Source of the DNA: CAZTUH01 sp964616175
GTDB lineage: Bacteria; Pseudomonadota; Gammaproteobacteria; Burkholderiales; Burkholderiaceae_B
Reading direction: 5' to 3'
DNA length: 39,440 nt
NCBI GenBank assembly: GCA_964616175.1
Contig: CAZTUH010000009.1
Location: forward strand, 1-39,440
The first letter of the stretch is position 1. Each line of letters opens with the position of its first letter. Shown piece after piece: positions 33,729-39,440 of the stretch. The notes beneath the pieces were generated by a model. That model had not been told where the DNA came from, did no database searches, and saw only the letters and a list, made by a program, of their open reading frames with translations. Made by a program: the position numbers and the translations under genes.

Positions 33729-34036
33729 AATAAACCATCCTAACCTAGAAATACAACATAACAATTATTTCAAACATTTATATAGAAATTAACCTAAAAA
33801 AAATCGGAAAAATTATCAATTTGTTAAAAACCTCTTAAATCATACTTTTGAATAAAGTTCGAGATTCTATCATATATAGAATGTTCTACATGCAAAAATA
33901 CGATCGACCAGAAAAAACAAAATTAGCAAGATATAAGAAAAAAGAAAATTAAAACCAAAAAAAAATTCAATACTTTCAGAAGAAAAAGATTAAAACCTCT
34001 GCTTTAATAATTGAAGCAAATTTAATTTTTTTCTTC
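33729..34036 (-). promoter_or_regulatory. rpsQ-rplN intergenic region, probable spc-operon promoter region
   Basis: This 308-base gap is the only break of its size in the ribosomal cluster and lies where E. coli has the spc promoter. It is AT-rich with no open frame of note. It holds an inverted repeat ATTCTAT-CATAT-ATAGAAT (33864-33882); on the minus strand a TATGAT (33869-33874) overlaps it, and a TTGCAT lies 15 bases upstream (33890-33895). The match to a sigma-70 promoter is weak. No terminator with a clear U run follows rpsQ. Confidence 0.4.
33738..33741 (-). promoter_or_regulatory. Shine-Dalgarno sequence for the GTG start of rplN
   Basis: AGGA (within AGGATGG) on the minus strand, nine bases before the GTG at 33728. 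It gives L14 the exact family length of 122 residues. Confidence 0.6.
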
Positions 34037-34330
34037 CTATATTTTCGATTTCTGAATCAATCGCAGAATTTTCCAAGATTTTGAACGTGAAAGCGGACGA
34101 CATTCTTGGATTTCAACTATATCACCCATGTTATATTGATTATTCTCATCATGAGCTTTATATTTTGAAGAAAGTGTAATAATTTTTCCTAGGACCTGAT
34201 GTTTAACTCTTCGATCTATTTTAATAACAGCTGTTTTATCCATTTTAGTACTGATAACTCTTCCTATAAGAGAAGATTTTACTTTTCCAAGTTTTTTTTC
34301 ATCAGCGTTGACCACTTTATTTTCTAACAT
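34037..34330 (-). CDS. rpsQ: 30S ribosomal protein S17
   Basis: S17 is a primary 16S binder at the base of the 30S subunit. The 97-residue product has an extra N-terminal stretch (MLENKVVNADEKKLGKV), then the family OB fold: LIGRVISTKMDKTAVIKIDRRVKHQVLGKIITLSSKYKAHDENNQYNMGDIVEIQECRPLSRSKSWKILRL. Betaproteobacterial S17 often carries such an extension. Start ATG at 34330, with GAGAAG upstream; it overlaps the end of rpmC by 14 bases, so it is translationally coupled. It ends the S10 group. Confidence 0.97.
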   Translation of the reverse strand: MLENKVVNADEKKLGKVKSSLIGRVISTKMDKTAVIKIDRRVKHQVLGKIITLSSKYKAHDENNQYNMGDIVEIQECRPLSRSKSWKILRLIQKSKI

Positions 34331-34526
34331 TTTTCTTCTCTATTTTCTCAGTAATCAAGGTACGTATGCGTGCTATATCACGACGCATAATGCGAAATCG
34401 ATTAGTATTTCCACCGGTCTGTTGCGAAATTTTTTGCATTCTCAAACCAAACTGCGCTGATAATAAGTTTTCCAACTCTTTATTAAGGTCTAAAACACCT
34501 TTTAATCGAAAATCTGCTATTTTCAA
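34317..34526 (-). CDS. rpmC: 50S ribosomal protein L29
   Basis: L29 lies at the exit tunnel and binds trigger factor and SRP. The 69-residue product reads MKIADFRLKGVLDLNKELENLLSAQFGLRMQKISQQTGGNTNRFRIMRRDIARIRTLITEK, matching the family core (LxxELxxLxxEqFxLRmQ). No ATG is available; the start is taken as TTG at 34526, with TGGAG nine bases upstream and alignment to MKASELR of the family. An upstream TTG at 34562 would lie inside rplP and is less likely. It overlaps rpsQ by 14 bases. Confidence 0.92.
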   Translation of the reverse strand: MKIADFRLKGVLDLNKELENLLSAQFGLRMQKISQQTGGNTNRFRIMRRDIARIRTLITEKIEKKNVRK

Positions 34527-34535
34527 CTCAATATT

Positions 34536-34540
34536 CTCCA
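34536..34540 (-). promoter_or_regulatory. Shine-Dalgarno sequence for the TTG start of rpmC
   Basis: TGGAG on the minus strand, nine bases before the TTG at 34526, supporting a non-ATG start for L29. Confidence 0.55.
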
Positions 34541-34548
34541 AAAAAAAA

Positions 34549-34953
34549 TCACTGAGATACAAATCGTGTAGGTATTGGAAGTTTAGCAGCAGCTAAACGA
34601 AAGGCTTCTTTAGAAATCTCTTTGCTTACACCATTCATTTCATAAAGAATTTTTCCTGGTCGAACTTCTGCCACCCAATATTCTGGATTTCCTTTTCCAT
34701 TACCCATACGAACTTCAGCTGGTTTTTGAGAAATAGGTTTATCTGGGAAAATTCGAATCCAAACCTTCCCTCCTCGCTTTATATAACGATTAATTGCACG
34801 TCGCGCAGCTTCTATCTGACGAGACGTTAGCCGTCCTCGCCCAGTAGCCTTTAAACCAAAATCTCCAAAAGAAATATCTTTTCCATTGGAAGCAACTCCA
34901 GAATTCCTCCCTTTATGCTCCTTTCGATATTTTCTGCGAGATGGTTGAAGCAT
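34549..34953 (-). CDS. rplP: 50S ribosomal protein L16
   Basis: L16 helps shape the A site. The 134-residue product begins MLQPSRRKYRKEHKGRNSGVASNGKDISFGDFGLKATGRGRLTSRQIEAARRAINRYIKRGGKVWIRIFPDKPISQKPAEVRMGNGKGNPEYWVAEVRPGKILYEM, fully conserved, and stops two to four residues earlier than usual. Start ATG at 34953. It lies between rpsC (7 bases) and rpmC. Confidence 0.98.
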   Translation of the reverse strand: MLQPSRRKYRKEHKGRNSGVASNGKDISFGDFGLKATGRGRLTSRQIEAARRAINRYIKRGGKVWIRIFPDKPISQKPAEVRMGNGKGNPEYWVAEVRPGKILYEMNGVSKEISKEAFRLAAAKLPIPTRFVSQ

Positions 34954-34960
34954 ATTTTAA

Positions 34961-35737
34961 TTATCCCGTATTAGAAATTTGTTCATTAAAATTTTTAGAA
35001 CCAGATTGATTACTAGTTGCAGAACTACCTGATCGATTTCCTCGAAGTGAACGTTTATTGGTCCGATGCAGTTCCTCTCGTTTCATTGAGTTTTCTGCTA
35101 TCATTTTCTTGTTTAAGAAATCTCCTTTATAAACCCAAACCTTTACTCCAATGACCCCATAAGTTGTTTTTGCTTCTGCCATTCCATAATCTATATTAGC
35201 TTTAAGAATATGCAATGGTACCCTACCTTCTTTATACCATTCAGTTCGAGCAATTTCTATACCATTCAATCGTCCTGAACTCATGATTTTGATTCCTTGA
35301 GCCCCAAGACGCATAGCATTTTGTACAGCACGTTTCATTGCACGGCGAAACATTATTCTTCGCTCAAGTTGCTGAGCAATTGAATCAGCAATTAGTTGAG
35401 AGTCAACTTCAGGTTTTCTTATTTCTTCAATATTTACATGAACAGGAACACCCATCAAACGTTGAAGATCATTCTTAAGACTTTCTATATCTTCCCCACG
35501 TTTTCCTATAACCATTCCAGGCCTCGAAGAACAAATAGTAATTCGGGCATTTTTTGCTGGACGCTCAATAAGAATCCTACTGATAGAAGCTGCTTTGAGC
35601 TTTTTTTTCAAATATTCCCTGACTCTAATATCTCCAAGAAGTGTAGAACTAAAAATATGGCCTTTGGCAAACCAACGTGAAGACCAATCTAGAGTAATTG
35701 GAAGACGAAAACCTATAGGGTGAATTTTTTGACCCAT
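34961..35737 (-). CDS. rpsC: 30S ribosomal protein S3
   Basis: S3 is at the mRNA entry of the 30S subunit and has helicase activity with S4 and S5. The 258-residue product starts MGQKIHPIGFRLPITLDWSSRWFAKG, has the KH domain with SSRPGMVIGKRGEDIESLKNDL, the C-terminal domain MFRRAMKRAVQNAMRLGAQGIKIMSSGRLNGIEIARTEWYKEGRVPLHILKANIDYG and a low-complexity Ser/Asn-rich tail of about 30 residues (GNRSGSSATSNQSGSK). Start ATG at 35737. It lies 14 bases after rplV. Confidence 0.98.
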   Translation of the reverse strand: MGQKIHPIGFRLPITLDWSSRWFAKGHIFSSTLLGDIRVREYLKKKLKAASISRILIERPAKNARITICSSRPGMVIGKRGEDIESLKNDLQRLMGVPVHVNIEEIRKPEVDSQLIADSIAQQLERRIMFRRAMKRAVQNAMRLGAQGIKIMSSGRLNGIEIARTEWYKEGRVPLHILKANIDYGMAEAKTTYGVIGVKVWVYKGDFLNKKMIAENSMKREELHRTNKRSLRGNRSGSSATSNQSGSKNFNEQISNTG

Positions 35738-35751
35738 TGTAATATAACTCC

Positions 35752-36081
35752 CTAAGGACCAACCCTGACTGTAATATGACAGGTCTGTTTCTCAATGCGG
35801 TTGCTTCTACCTTTCGCACGAGGAAATAACCTCTTCATAGAACGACTTTTATCAATAAAAACTGTTTTAACATACAAATCATCAACATCCATACCATTAT
35901 TATGTTCAGCATTTGCAACAGCAGATTCAACAGCTTTTTTTAAAACACTTGCAGCTTTTTTAGTAGAGAAAGTCAAAATATCAATAGCTTGACCTACAGG
36001 TTTCCCACGAACCAAATCAGCTACCAATCGAGCTTTCTGCGCAGACATAGCAACTCTTCTAACAACGGCAGAAGTTTCCAT
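35752..36081 (-). CDS. rplV: 50S ribosomal protein L22
   Basis: L22 lines the nascent peptide tunnel. The 109-residue product reads METSAVVRRVAMSAQKARLVADLVRGKPVGQAIDILTFSTKKAASVLKKAVESAVANAEHNNGMDVDDLYVKTVFIDKSRSMKRLFPRAKGRSNRIEKQTCHITVRV; the tunnel loop PRAKGRSNRI is conserved. Length is normal. Start ATG at 36081, 3 bases after rpsS, so the two are closely coupled. Confidence 0.98.
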   Translation of the reverse strand: METSAVVRRVAMSAQKARLVADLVRGKPVGQAIDILTFSTKKAASVLKKAVESAVANAEHNNGMDVDDLYVKTVFIDKSRSMKRLFPRAKGRSNRIEKQTCHITVRVGP

Positions 36082-36084
36082 TTT

Positions 36085-36360
36085 TTACCTTTTTGATTTT
36101 TTATCTGCAGCATGACCTTTAAACGTACGCGTCATAGCAAATTCACCTAATTTATGACCAACCATGTTCTCGTTGATATAAATAGGGATATGTTGACGCC
36201 CATTATGAACAGAAATGGTTAAACCAATAAATTCAGGTAAAATTGTCGAACGACGTGACCAAGTTTTTATTGGTTTTCGATCTTTCCTAGACAAAGCTGA
36301 AGCAACTTTTGCTTGCAGCTTACTATCGAAAAATGGCCCCTTTCTTATCGAACGCGACAT
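36085..36360 (-). CDS. rpsS: 30S ribosomal protein S19
   Basis: S19 is in the head of the small subunit and contacts the large subunit. The 91-residue product begins MSRSIRKGPFFDSKLQAKVASALSRKDRKPIKTWSRRSTILPEFIGLTISVHNGRQHIPIYINENMVGHKLGEFAMTRTFKGHAADKKSKR. A TTG three codons upstream is too close to the ribosome site AAGGA; the ATG at 36360 is nine bases from it and gives the family N terminus. Confidence 0.98.
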   Translation of the reverse strand: MSRSIRKGPFFDSKLQAKVASALSRKDRKPIKTWSRRSTILPEFIGLTISVHNGRQHIPIYINENMVGHKLGEFAMTRTFKGHAADKKSKR

Positions 36361-36377
36361 AAATTTCAATCCTTTTA

Positions 36378-37205
36378 TTACTTACAATTGCGCCTTTGAA
36401 TAATCATTCTACTTGTTCTTTTGTTTCTTCGAGTCTTATAACCCTTTGTTGGTAATCCCCATGGACTAACAGGATCTCTAGCTTCTCCTGTTCTTCCTTC
36501 TCCTCCACCATGTGGATGATCAATCGGATTCATTGCTACCCCTCGAACAGTTGGTCGGATTCCATTCCAACGAACCGCCCCAGCTTTACCAATTTTTCGA
36601 AGATTATGTTTTTCATTCCCCACTTCTCCAATAGTAGCTCGACATTCAATATGTATTTTTCGGATTTCTCCAGATCGCAAACGAACTTGTGCATAAGTAC
36701 CCTCTCGAGCTAACAAAGTTGCTGATGCGCCTGCTGAACGAAGCATTTGAGCTCCCTTTCCTAATTTCATTTCAAGACAATGAATTGTAGTACCAACCGG
36801 AATACTTCGGATAGGTAAAGCATTACCTATCCGAATAGGAACATCCGAACCGGAAATTAAAACAGAACCAACGCGAATTCCTCGAGGAGCAATAATATAA
36901 CGCCTCTCTCCATCAGAATAACAAAGCAATGCTATATTAGAAGTTCTATTTGGGTCATATTCAATACTTTCAACTTTTGCAGGGATACTATCTTTATCCC
37001 TTTTAAAATCGATAATCCGATAATGCTTTTTATGCCCCCCCCCTCGATGCCGAACAGTAATATAACCATTATTGTTTCTTCCTGATTTTCGATTTTTTTT
37101 CTCTAAAAGAGATGAACAGGGCTTTCCTTTATGTAATAGAGGATCCTTTAATTTTATCATCGATCGACGACCAGATGAAGTAGGCTTAACTTTTATTAAA
37201 AACAT
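36378..37205 (-). CDS. rplB: 50S ribosomal protein L2
   Basis: L2 is essential for subunit association and near the peptidyl-transferase centre. The 275-residue product has MFLIKVKPTSSGRRSMIKL, RNNNGYITVRHRGGGHKKHYRIIDFKR and the catalytic-centre part VRGVAMNPIDHPHGGGEGRTGEARDPVSPWG, full length. Two sequence oddities lie within it: a run of nine G on the coding strand (37035-37043) encoding the three glycines of RHRGGGH, and a perfect 13-bp inverted repeat at 36806-36835. Start ATG at 37205, one base after rplW. Confidence 0.98.
   Translation of the reverse strand: MFLIKVKPTSSGRRSMIKLKDPLLHKGKPCSSLLEKKNRKSGRNNNGYITVRHRGGGHKKHYRIIDFKRDKDSIPAKVESIEYDPNRTSNIALLCYSDGERRYIIAPRGIRVGSVLISGSDVPIRIGNALPIRSIPVGTTIHCLEMKLGKGAQMLRSAGASATLLAREGTYAQVRLRSGEIRKIHIECRATIGEVGNEKHNLRKIGKAGAVRWNGIRPTVRGVAMNPIDHPHGGGEGRTGEARDPVSPWGLPTKGYKTRRNKRTSRMIIQRRNCK
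36806..36835 (-). repeat. Perfect 13-bp inverted repeat inside rplB
   Basis: Plus strand TTCGGATAGGTAA (36806-36818) is the reverse complement of 36823-36835, with the 4-base loop AGCA. In the mRNA it would form a tight hairpin across the codons for RIGNALPIR. It does not precede a U run. Confidence 0.85.
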
Positions 37206-37206
37206 C

Positions 37207-37503
37207 CTAAATTACCTCTGAAAAATCAATCTTTTGTCCTTTTTCCAAGGAAACATACATTTTTTTTTCGTTACGTCGTTTTCCTAAAAAATGGCCAAAA
37301 CGCTTAACTTTCCCTTTGGATTTAAAAGATTGAACAGATTTTACTTTAACTTTAAATAACAATTGCACTGCGTCTTTCACTTCAAGTTTAGTTGCATCAT
37401 TTAAAACCCGGAATGCAACTTGAGAAAATTTTTCGGAAATATAAGAAGCTTTTTCAGTAACAATTGGTTCCAAAATTACTTTTAATAAACGCTCAGATCT
37501 CAT
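37207..37503 (-). CDS. rplW: 50S ribosomal protein L23
   Basis: L23 at the exit tunnel is the docking site for trigger factor and SRP. The 98-residue product has RLLKVILEPIVTEKASYISEKFSQVAFRVLNDATKLEVKDAVQLLFKVKVKSVQSFKSKGKVKRFGHFLGKRRNEKKMYVSLEKGQKIDFSEVI, typical. Its ATG at 37503 overlaps the TGA of rplD by four bases (ATGA), so translation is coupled. It ends one base before rplB. Confidence 0.98.
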   Translation of the reverse strand: MRSERLLKVILEPIVTEKASYISEKFSQVAFRVLNDATKLEVKDAVQLLFKVKVKSVQSFKSKGKVKRFGHFLGKRRNEKKMYVSLEKGQKIDFSEVI

Positions 37504-38123
37504 CTGAGAATCTCCTCTAATTGATTCAAAGCATCTCTAGTAATCAGAATTTTTTGATAATTTACCAAATTTACAGGATTAAGAGTATGAGGCTCAACAA
37601 GCAAAACAGAAGGTAAATTCCGTGACGCGAGACGAATATAGGAATTAATTTCATTACTAATAATTAACTTAGAAGAAGCAGTTCCAAACATTGATAGCTT
37701 ATTAACAAACTCTTTAGTTCTTGGCAATTCCAGTTGAAATAAAGCATCTAAAATTAATAATCGATCCTCACGAGCTAATTGGGATAGTATGGAACAGATT
37801 GCTGCTCGGTACATTTTTTTATTTATCTTTTTTGAAAAATTCTCGTCTGAAGAACTAGGGAAGACACGACCACCTCCTCTCCAGAGTGGGGAAGAGGTCA
37901 TTCCAGCTCTAGCACGACCAGTTCCTTTCTGTCTCCAAGGCTTTTTGGTGCTATGCTTAACTTCAGACCGATCTTTCTGTGCTCTTGTTCCTAATCTTAA
38001 ATTAGATTTCACAGAAATCAAAACTTGATGAACAAGAGCTGTATTAAAGCTTTTAGAAAATATAAAATCAGGAGCATCAAAAGAAGACAAAGAACCATCA
38101 TTATGAATGAGTTTCAAATTCAT
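37500..38123 (-). CDS. rplD: 50S ribosomal protein L4
   Basis: L4 lines the exit tunnel and represses the S10 operon in E. coli. The 207-residue product begins MNLKLIHNDGS and has RLGTRAQKDRSEVKHSTKKPWRQKGTGRARAGMTSSPLWRGGGRVFPSSSDENFSKKINKKMYRAA, the tunnel loop. A start at 38141 is possible, but the ATG at 38123 has AGGGA upstream and matches Bordetella; it then lies four bases after rplC. I did not identify the leader hairpin known for the E. coli autoregulation. Confidence 0.97.
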   Translation of the reverse strand: MNLKLIHNDGSLSSFDAPDFIFSKSFNTALVHQVLISVKSNLRLGTRAQKDRSEVKHSTKKPWRQKGTGRARAGMTSSPLWRGGGRVFPSSSDENFSKKINKKMYRAAICSILSQLAREDRLLILDALFQLELPRTKEFVNKLSMFGTASSKLIISNEINSYIRLASRNLPSVLLVEPHTLNPVNLVNYQKILITRDALNQLEEILR

Positions 38124-38127
38124 TTTG

Positions 38128-38820
38128 TTAAATCCCTGCATTAATTTTTATTTTTTTAATAGAAGAACGCAGGATCACATGAGAATATCTGCAACCTGGG
38201 ACAGCCCCTTTAACATAAATCAAGCAACGTTCAGAATCTATTCGCATTAACTTCAAATTTTGAATAGTGCAGGAAGAACAACCTAAATGCCCAGCCATTT
38301 TTTTTCCTGGAAAAACACGTCCAGGATCTTGTGTTCCACCTATTGATCCAGGGACTCTATGAGACCTCGAATTACCATGAGAGGCTCGTTGGGATCGAAA
38401 ATTATGACGTTTTATAGTTCCAGAAAAGCCTTTTCCTATTGTTACTCCAGTTACATCGATATACTGTCCTTTGCTGAAAATTGATCCTGGAACTAATTCA
38501 TCTCCAACATGAAATTTTTCTATCGCTAAATAATTAACATGAAACTCCTTAATTTTCTGCGAAGATTCAATTCCTGCTTTAGCAAGATGCCCAATCTTGG
38601 ATCGAGAAAGACGAGATGAACGACGAGATCCAAAGGCTATTTGAACTGCAGAATAACCGTCATTTTTTAATGATTTTATCTGAGCTATTCGATTATTTGA
38701 AACATCAATAACTGTTACTGGAACAGAAGAGCCATCCTCTTCAAAAACTCGAGTCATTCCAACTTTGTAACCTAAGAGCCCAGGTTCTTTTGATGCGAGT
38801 GATAGCATCGAATCTGACAT
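38128..38820 (-). CDS. rplC: 50S ribosomal protein L3
   Basis: L3 starts assembly of the large subunit. The 230-residue product reads MSDSMLSLASKEPGLLGYKVGMTRVFEEDGSSVPVTVIDVSNNRIAQIKS and has DVTGVTIGKGFSGTIKRHNFRSQRASHGNSRSHRVPGSIGGTQDPGRVFPGKKMAGHLG, the conserved core. The frame is open upstream to 38910, but the ATG at 38820 has GGAG six bases before it and fits Bordetella. It lies 143 bases after rpsJ. The C-terminal half is more diverged than the core. Confidence 0.97.
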   Translation of the reverse strand: MSDSMLSLASKEPGLLGYKVGMTRVFEEDGSSVPVTVIDVSNNRIAQIKSLKNDGYSAVQIAFGSRRSSRLSRSKIGHLAKAGIESSQKIKEFHVNYLAIEKFHVGDELVPGSIFSKGQYIDVTGVTIGKGFSGTIKRHNFRSQRASHGNSRSHRVPGSIGGTQDPGRVFPGKKMAGHLGCSSCTIQNLKLMRIDSERCLIYVKGAVPGCRYSHVILRSSIKKIKINAGI

Positions 38821-38963
38821 CTTACTCTCCATTTCAGTTATGAAAAACCATTTTTTAATCCTAATAAAGCAAGCCCTGCGGATTATTACATGCAAGAAAA
38901 ATAAAAGCAAGAAAATTGGATCAAATCAAACTTAAATAAAAATTTCCATTTCATGCCAATAAC

Positions 38964-39275
38964 TTACTGCAAAGCAATTTCTACATCAACACCTGCTGGC
39001 AAATCTAATCTCATTAAAGCATCTACAGTTTTATCAGTAGGGTCCACAATATCCATCAAACGTTGATGGGTACGCATCTCAAACTGATCTCGCGACGATT
39101 TATTAACATGTGGGGAACGTAAAAGATCATAGCGTCGAATTCTCGTAGGTAAAGGAATTGGGCCTCGCACAACGGCCCCTGTGCGCTTAGCCGTATCAAC
39201 TATTTCTAAAGCTGATTGGTCAATTAGTTTGTAATCAAACGCTTTTAACCGAATGCGAATCTTTTGATTTTTCAT
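38964..39275 (-). CDS. rpsJ: 30S ribosomal protein S10
   Basis: S10 is in the small-subunit head and binds NusB in antitermination. The 103-residue product reads MKNQKIRIRLKAFDYKLIDQSALEIVDTAKRTGAVVRGPIPLPTRIRRYDLLRSPHVNKSSRDQFEMRTHQRLMDIVDPTDKTVDALMRLDLPAGVDVEIALQ, exact length. Start ATG at 39275. It opens the S10 group, 65 bases after tuf, so the str and S10 groups adjoin as in other Betaproteobacteria. Confidence 0.98.
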   Translation of the reverse strand: MKNQKIRIRLKAFDYKLIDQSALEIVDTAKRTGAVVRGPIPLPTRIRRYDLLRSPHVNKSSRDQFEMRTHQRLMDIVDPTDKTVDALMRLDLPAGVDVEIALQ

Positions 39276-39340
39276 AAATCATCCAAGTGAGCAAAGAGCA
39301 AATCATAAATGCAAAGTTTTTCTAGTTAATAATCAATTAT

Positions 39341-39440
39341 TTATGCAATGATTTTAGAGACTATACCTGCACCAACAGTCCGACCTCCTTCTCGAACTGC
39401 AAAGCGTAGCCCTTCTTCCATAGCAATCGGAGCCAATAAT
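39341..39440 (-). CDS. tuf: Elongation factor Tu, 3' end only
   Basis: The window ends within this gene. The last 32 codons read LLAPIAMEEGLRFAVREGGR, then TVGAGIVSKIIA and a TAA at 39341-39343, the highly conserved C terminus of EF-Tu. The rest lies beyond the window. EF-Tu carries aminoacyl-tRNA to the ribosome. Its position directly upstream of rpsJ is the usual end of the str operon (rpsL-rpsG-fusA-tuf). Confidence 0.93.
   Translation of the reverse strand, partial: LLAPIAMEEGLRFAVREGGRTVGAGIVSKIIA

Noticed and set aside
1..39440. CRISPR arrays, insertion sequences, prophage, toxin-antitoxin or secretion clusters
   Set aside because: No repeat-spacer pattern, transposase, integrase, paired terminal repeats or defence-type genes were seen on either strand.

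Overview
The window comes from an AT-rich, very compact bacterial chromosome (roughly one third G+C by eye, not computed). The proteins read as Betaproteobacteria of the Alcaligenaceae/Bordetella type: S5, S8, L3, L4, RpoA and PanB follow the Bordetella pattern almost residue for residue, and ssb-MFS-uvrA, aroK-aroB, cyaY/lptM-lysA and engB/cytochrome c-resB-ccsB are neighbourhoods known from that family. High A+T, short spacers, overlapping genes, long homopolymers and a few damaged or shortened genes point to a genome-reduced symbiont. 'Candidatus Kinetoplastibacterium', the symbiont of trypanosomatids, is my best guess; this is inference, since no search could be run.

Layout. 1-421: 3' end of coaX. 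486-4043 (-): envelope block waaC-waaA (Kdo/heptose inner core of LPS) and a cardiolipin synthase. 4181-7437 (-): aspS and a putative Na+/H+ antiporter. 7438-7870: AT-rich divergent spacer. 7871-10034 (+): a class I/II aminotransferase and ubiA, meeting panB (-) tail to tail with overlapping stop codons. 10997-12842 (-): ssb and an MFS transporter. 12933-15428 (+): a shortened uvrA. 15445-17085 (-): aroK-aroB, with aroK frameshifted in an A10 run. 17416-19320: divergent cyaY and lptM-lysA. 19333-23551 (-): a dihaem cytochrome c followed by resB and ccsB (System II cytochrome c maturation). 23729-24337 (+): engB. 24658-39440 (-): one uninterrupted ribosomal mega-cluster, in transcription order tuf(3' end)-rpsJ-rplC-rplD-rplW-rplB-rpsS-rplV-rpsC-rplP-rpmC-rpsQ / rplN-rplX-rplE-rpsN-rpsH-rplF-rplR-rpsE-rpmD-rplO-secY-infA-rpmJ-rpsM-rpsK-rpsD-rpoA-rplQ.

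How the genes fit together. The gene set is what a nutritional or metabolic symbiont would keep: cofactor and amino-acid steps (coaX and panB for CoA, aroK/aroB for chorismate, lysA for lysine, ubiA for ubiquinone), c-type cytochrome assembly for respiration, a minimal envelope (Kdo/heptose core, cardiolipin, lptM) and the translation core. I found no defence system, prophage, insertion sequence, CRISPR array, tRNA or rRNA gene, and no clearly novel multi-gene system.

The sequence features most worth a second look are: the aroK frameshift at A10, whose geometry fits a -1 frameshift or one-A transcriptional slippage; a UvrA that lacks its insertion domain and half of zinc finger 1, with both ABC signatures altered; long perfect inverted repeats inside the coding sequences of infA (17 bp) and rplB (13 bp); 9-nt G/C runs in aspS and rplB; and non-ATG starts (TTG for secY and rpmC, GTG for rplN, rpsN and the cardiolipin synthase gene).
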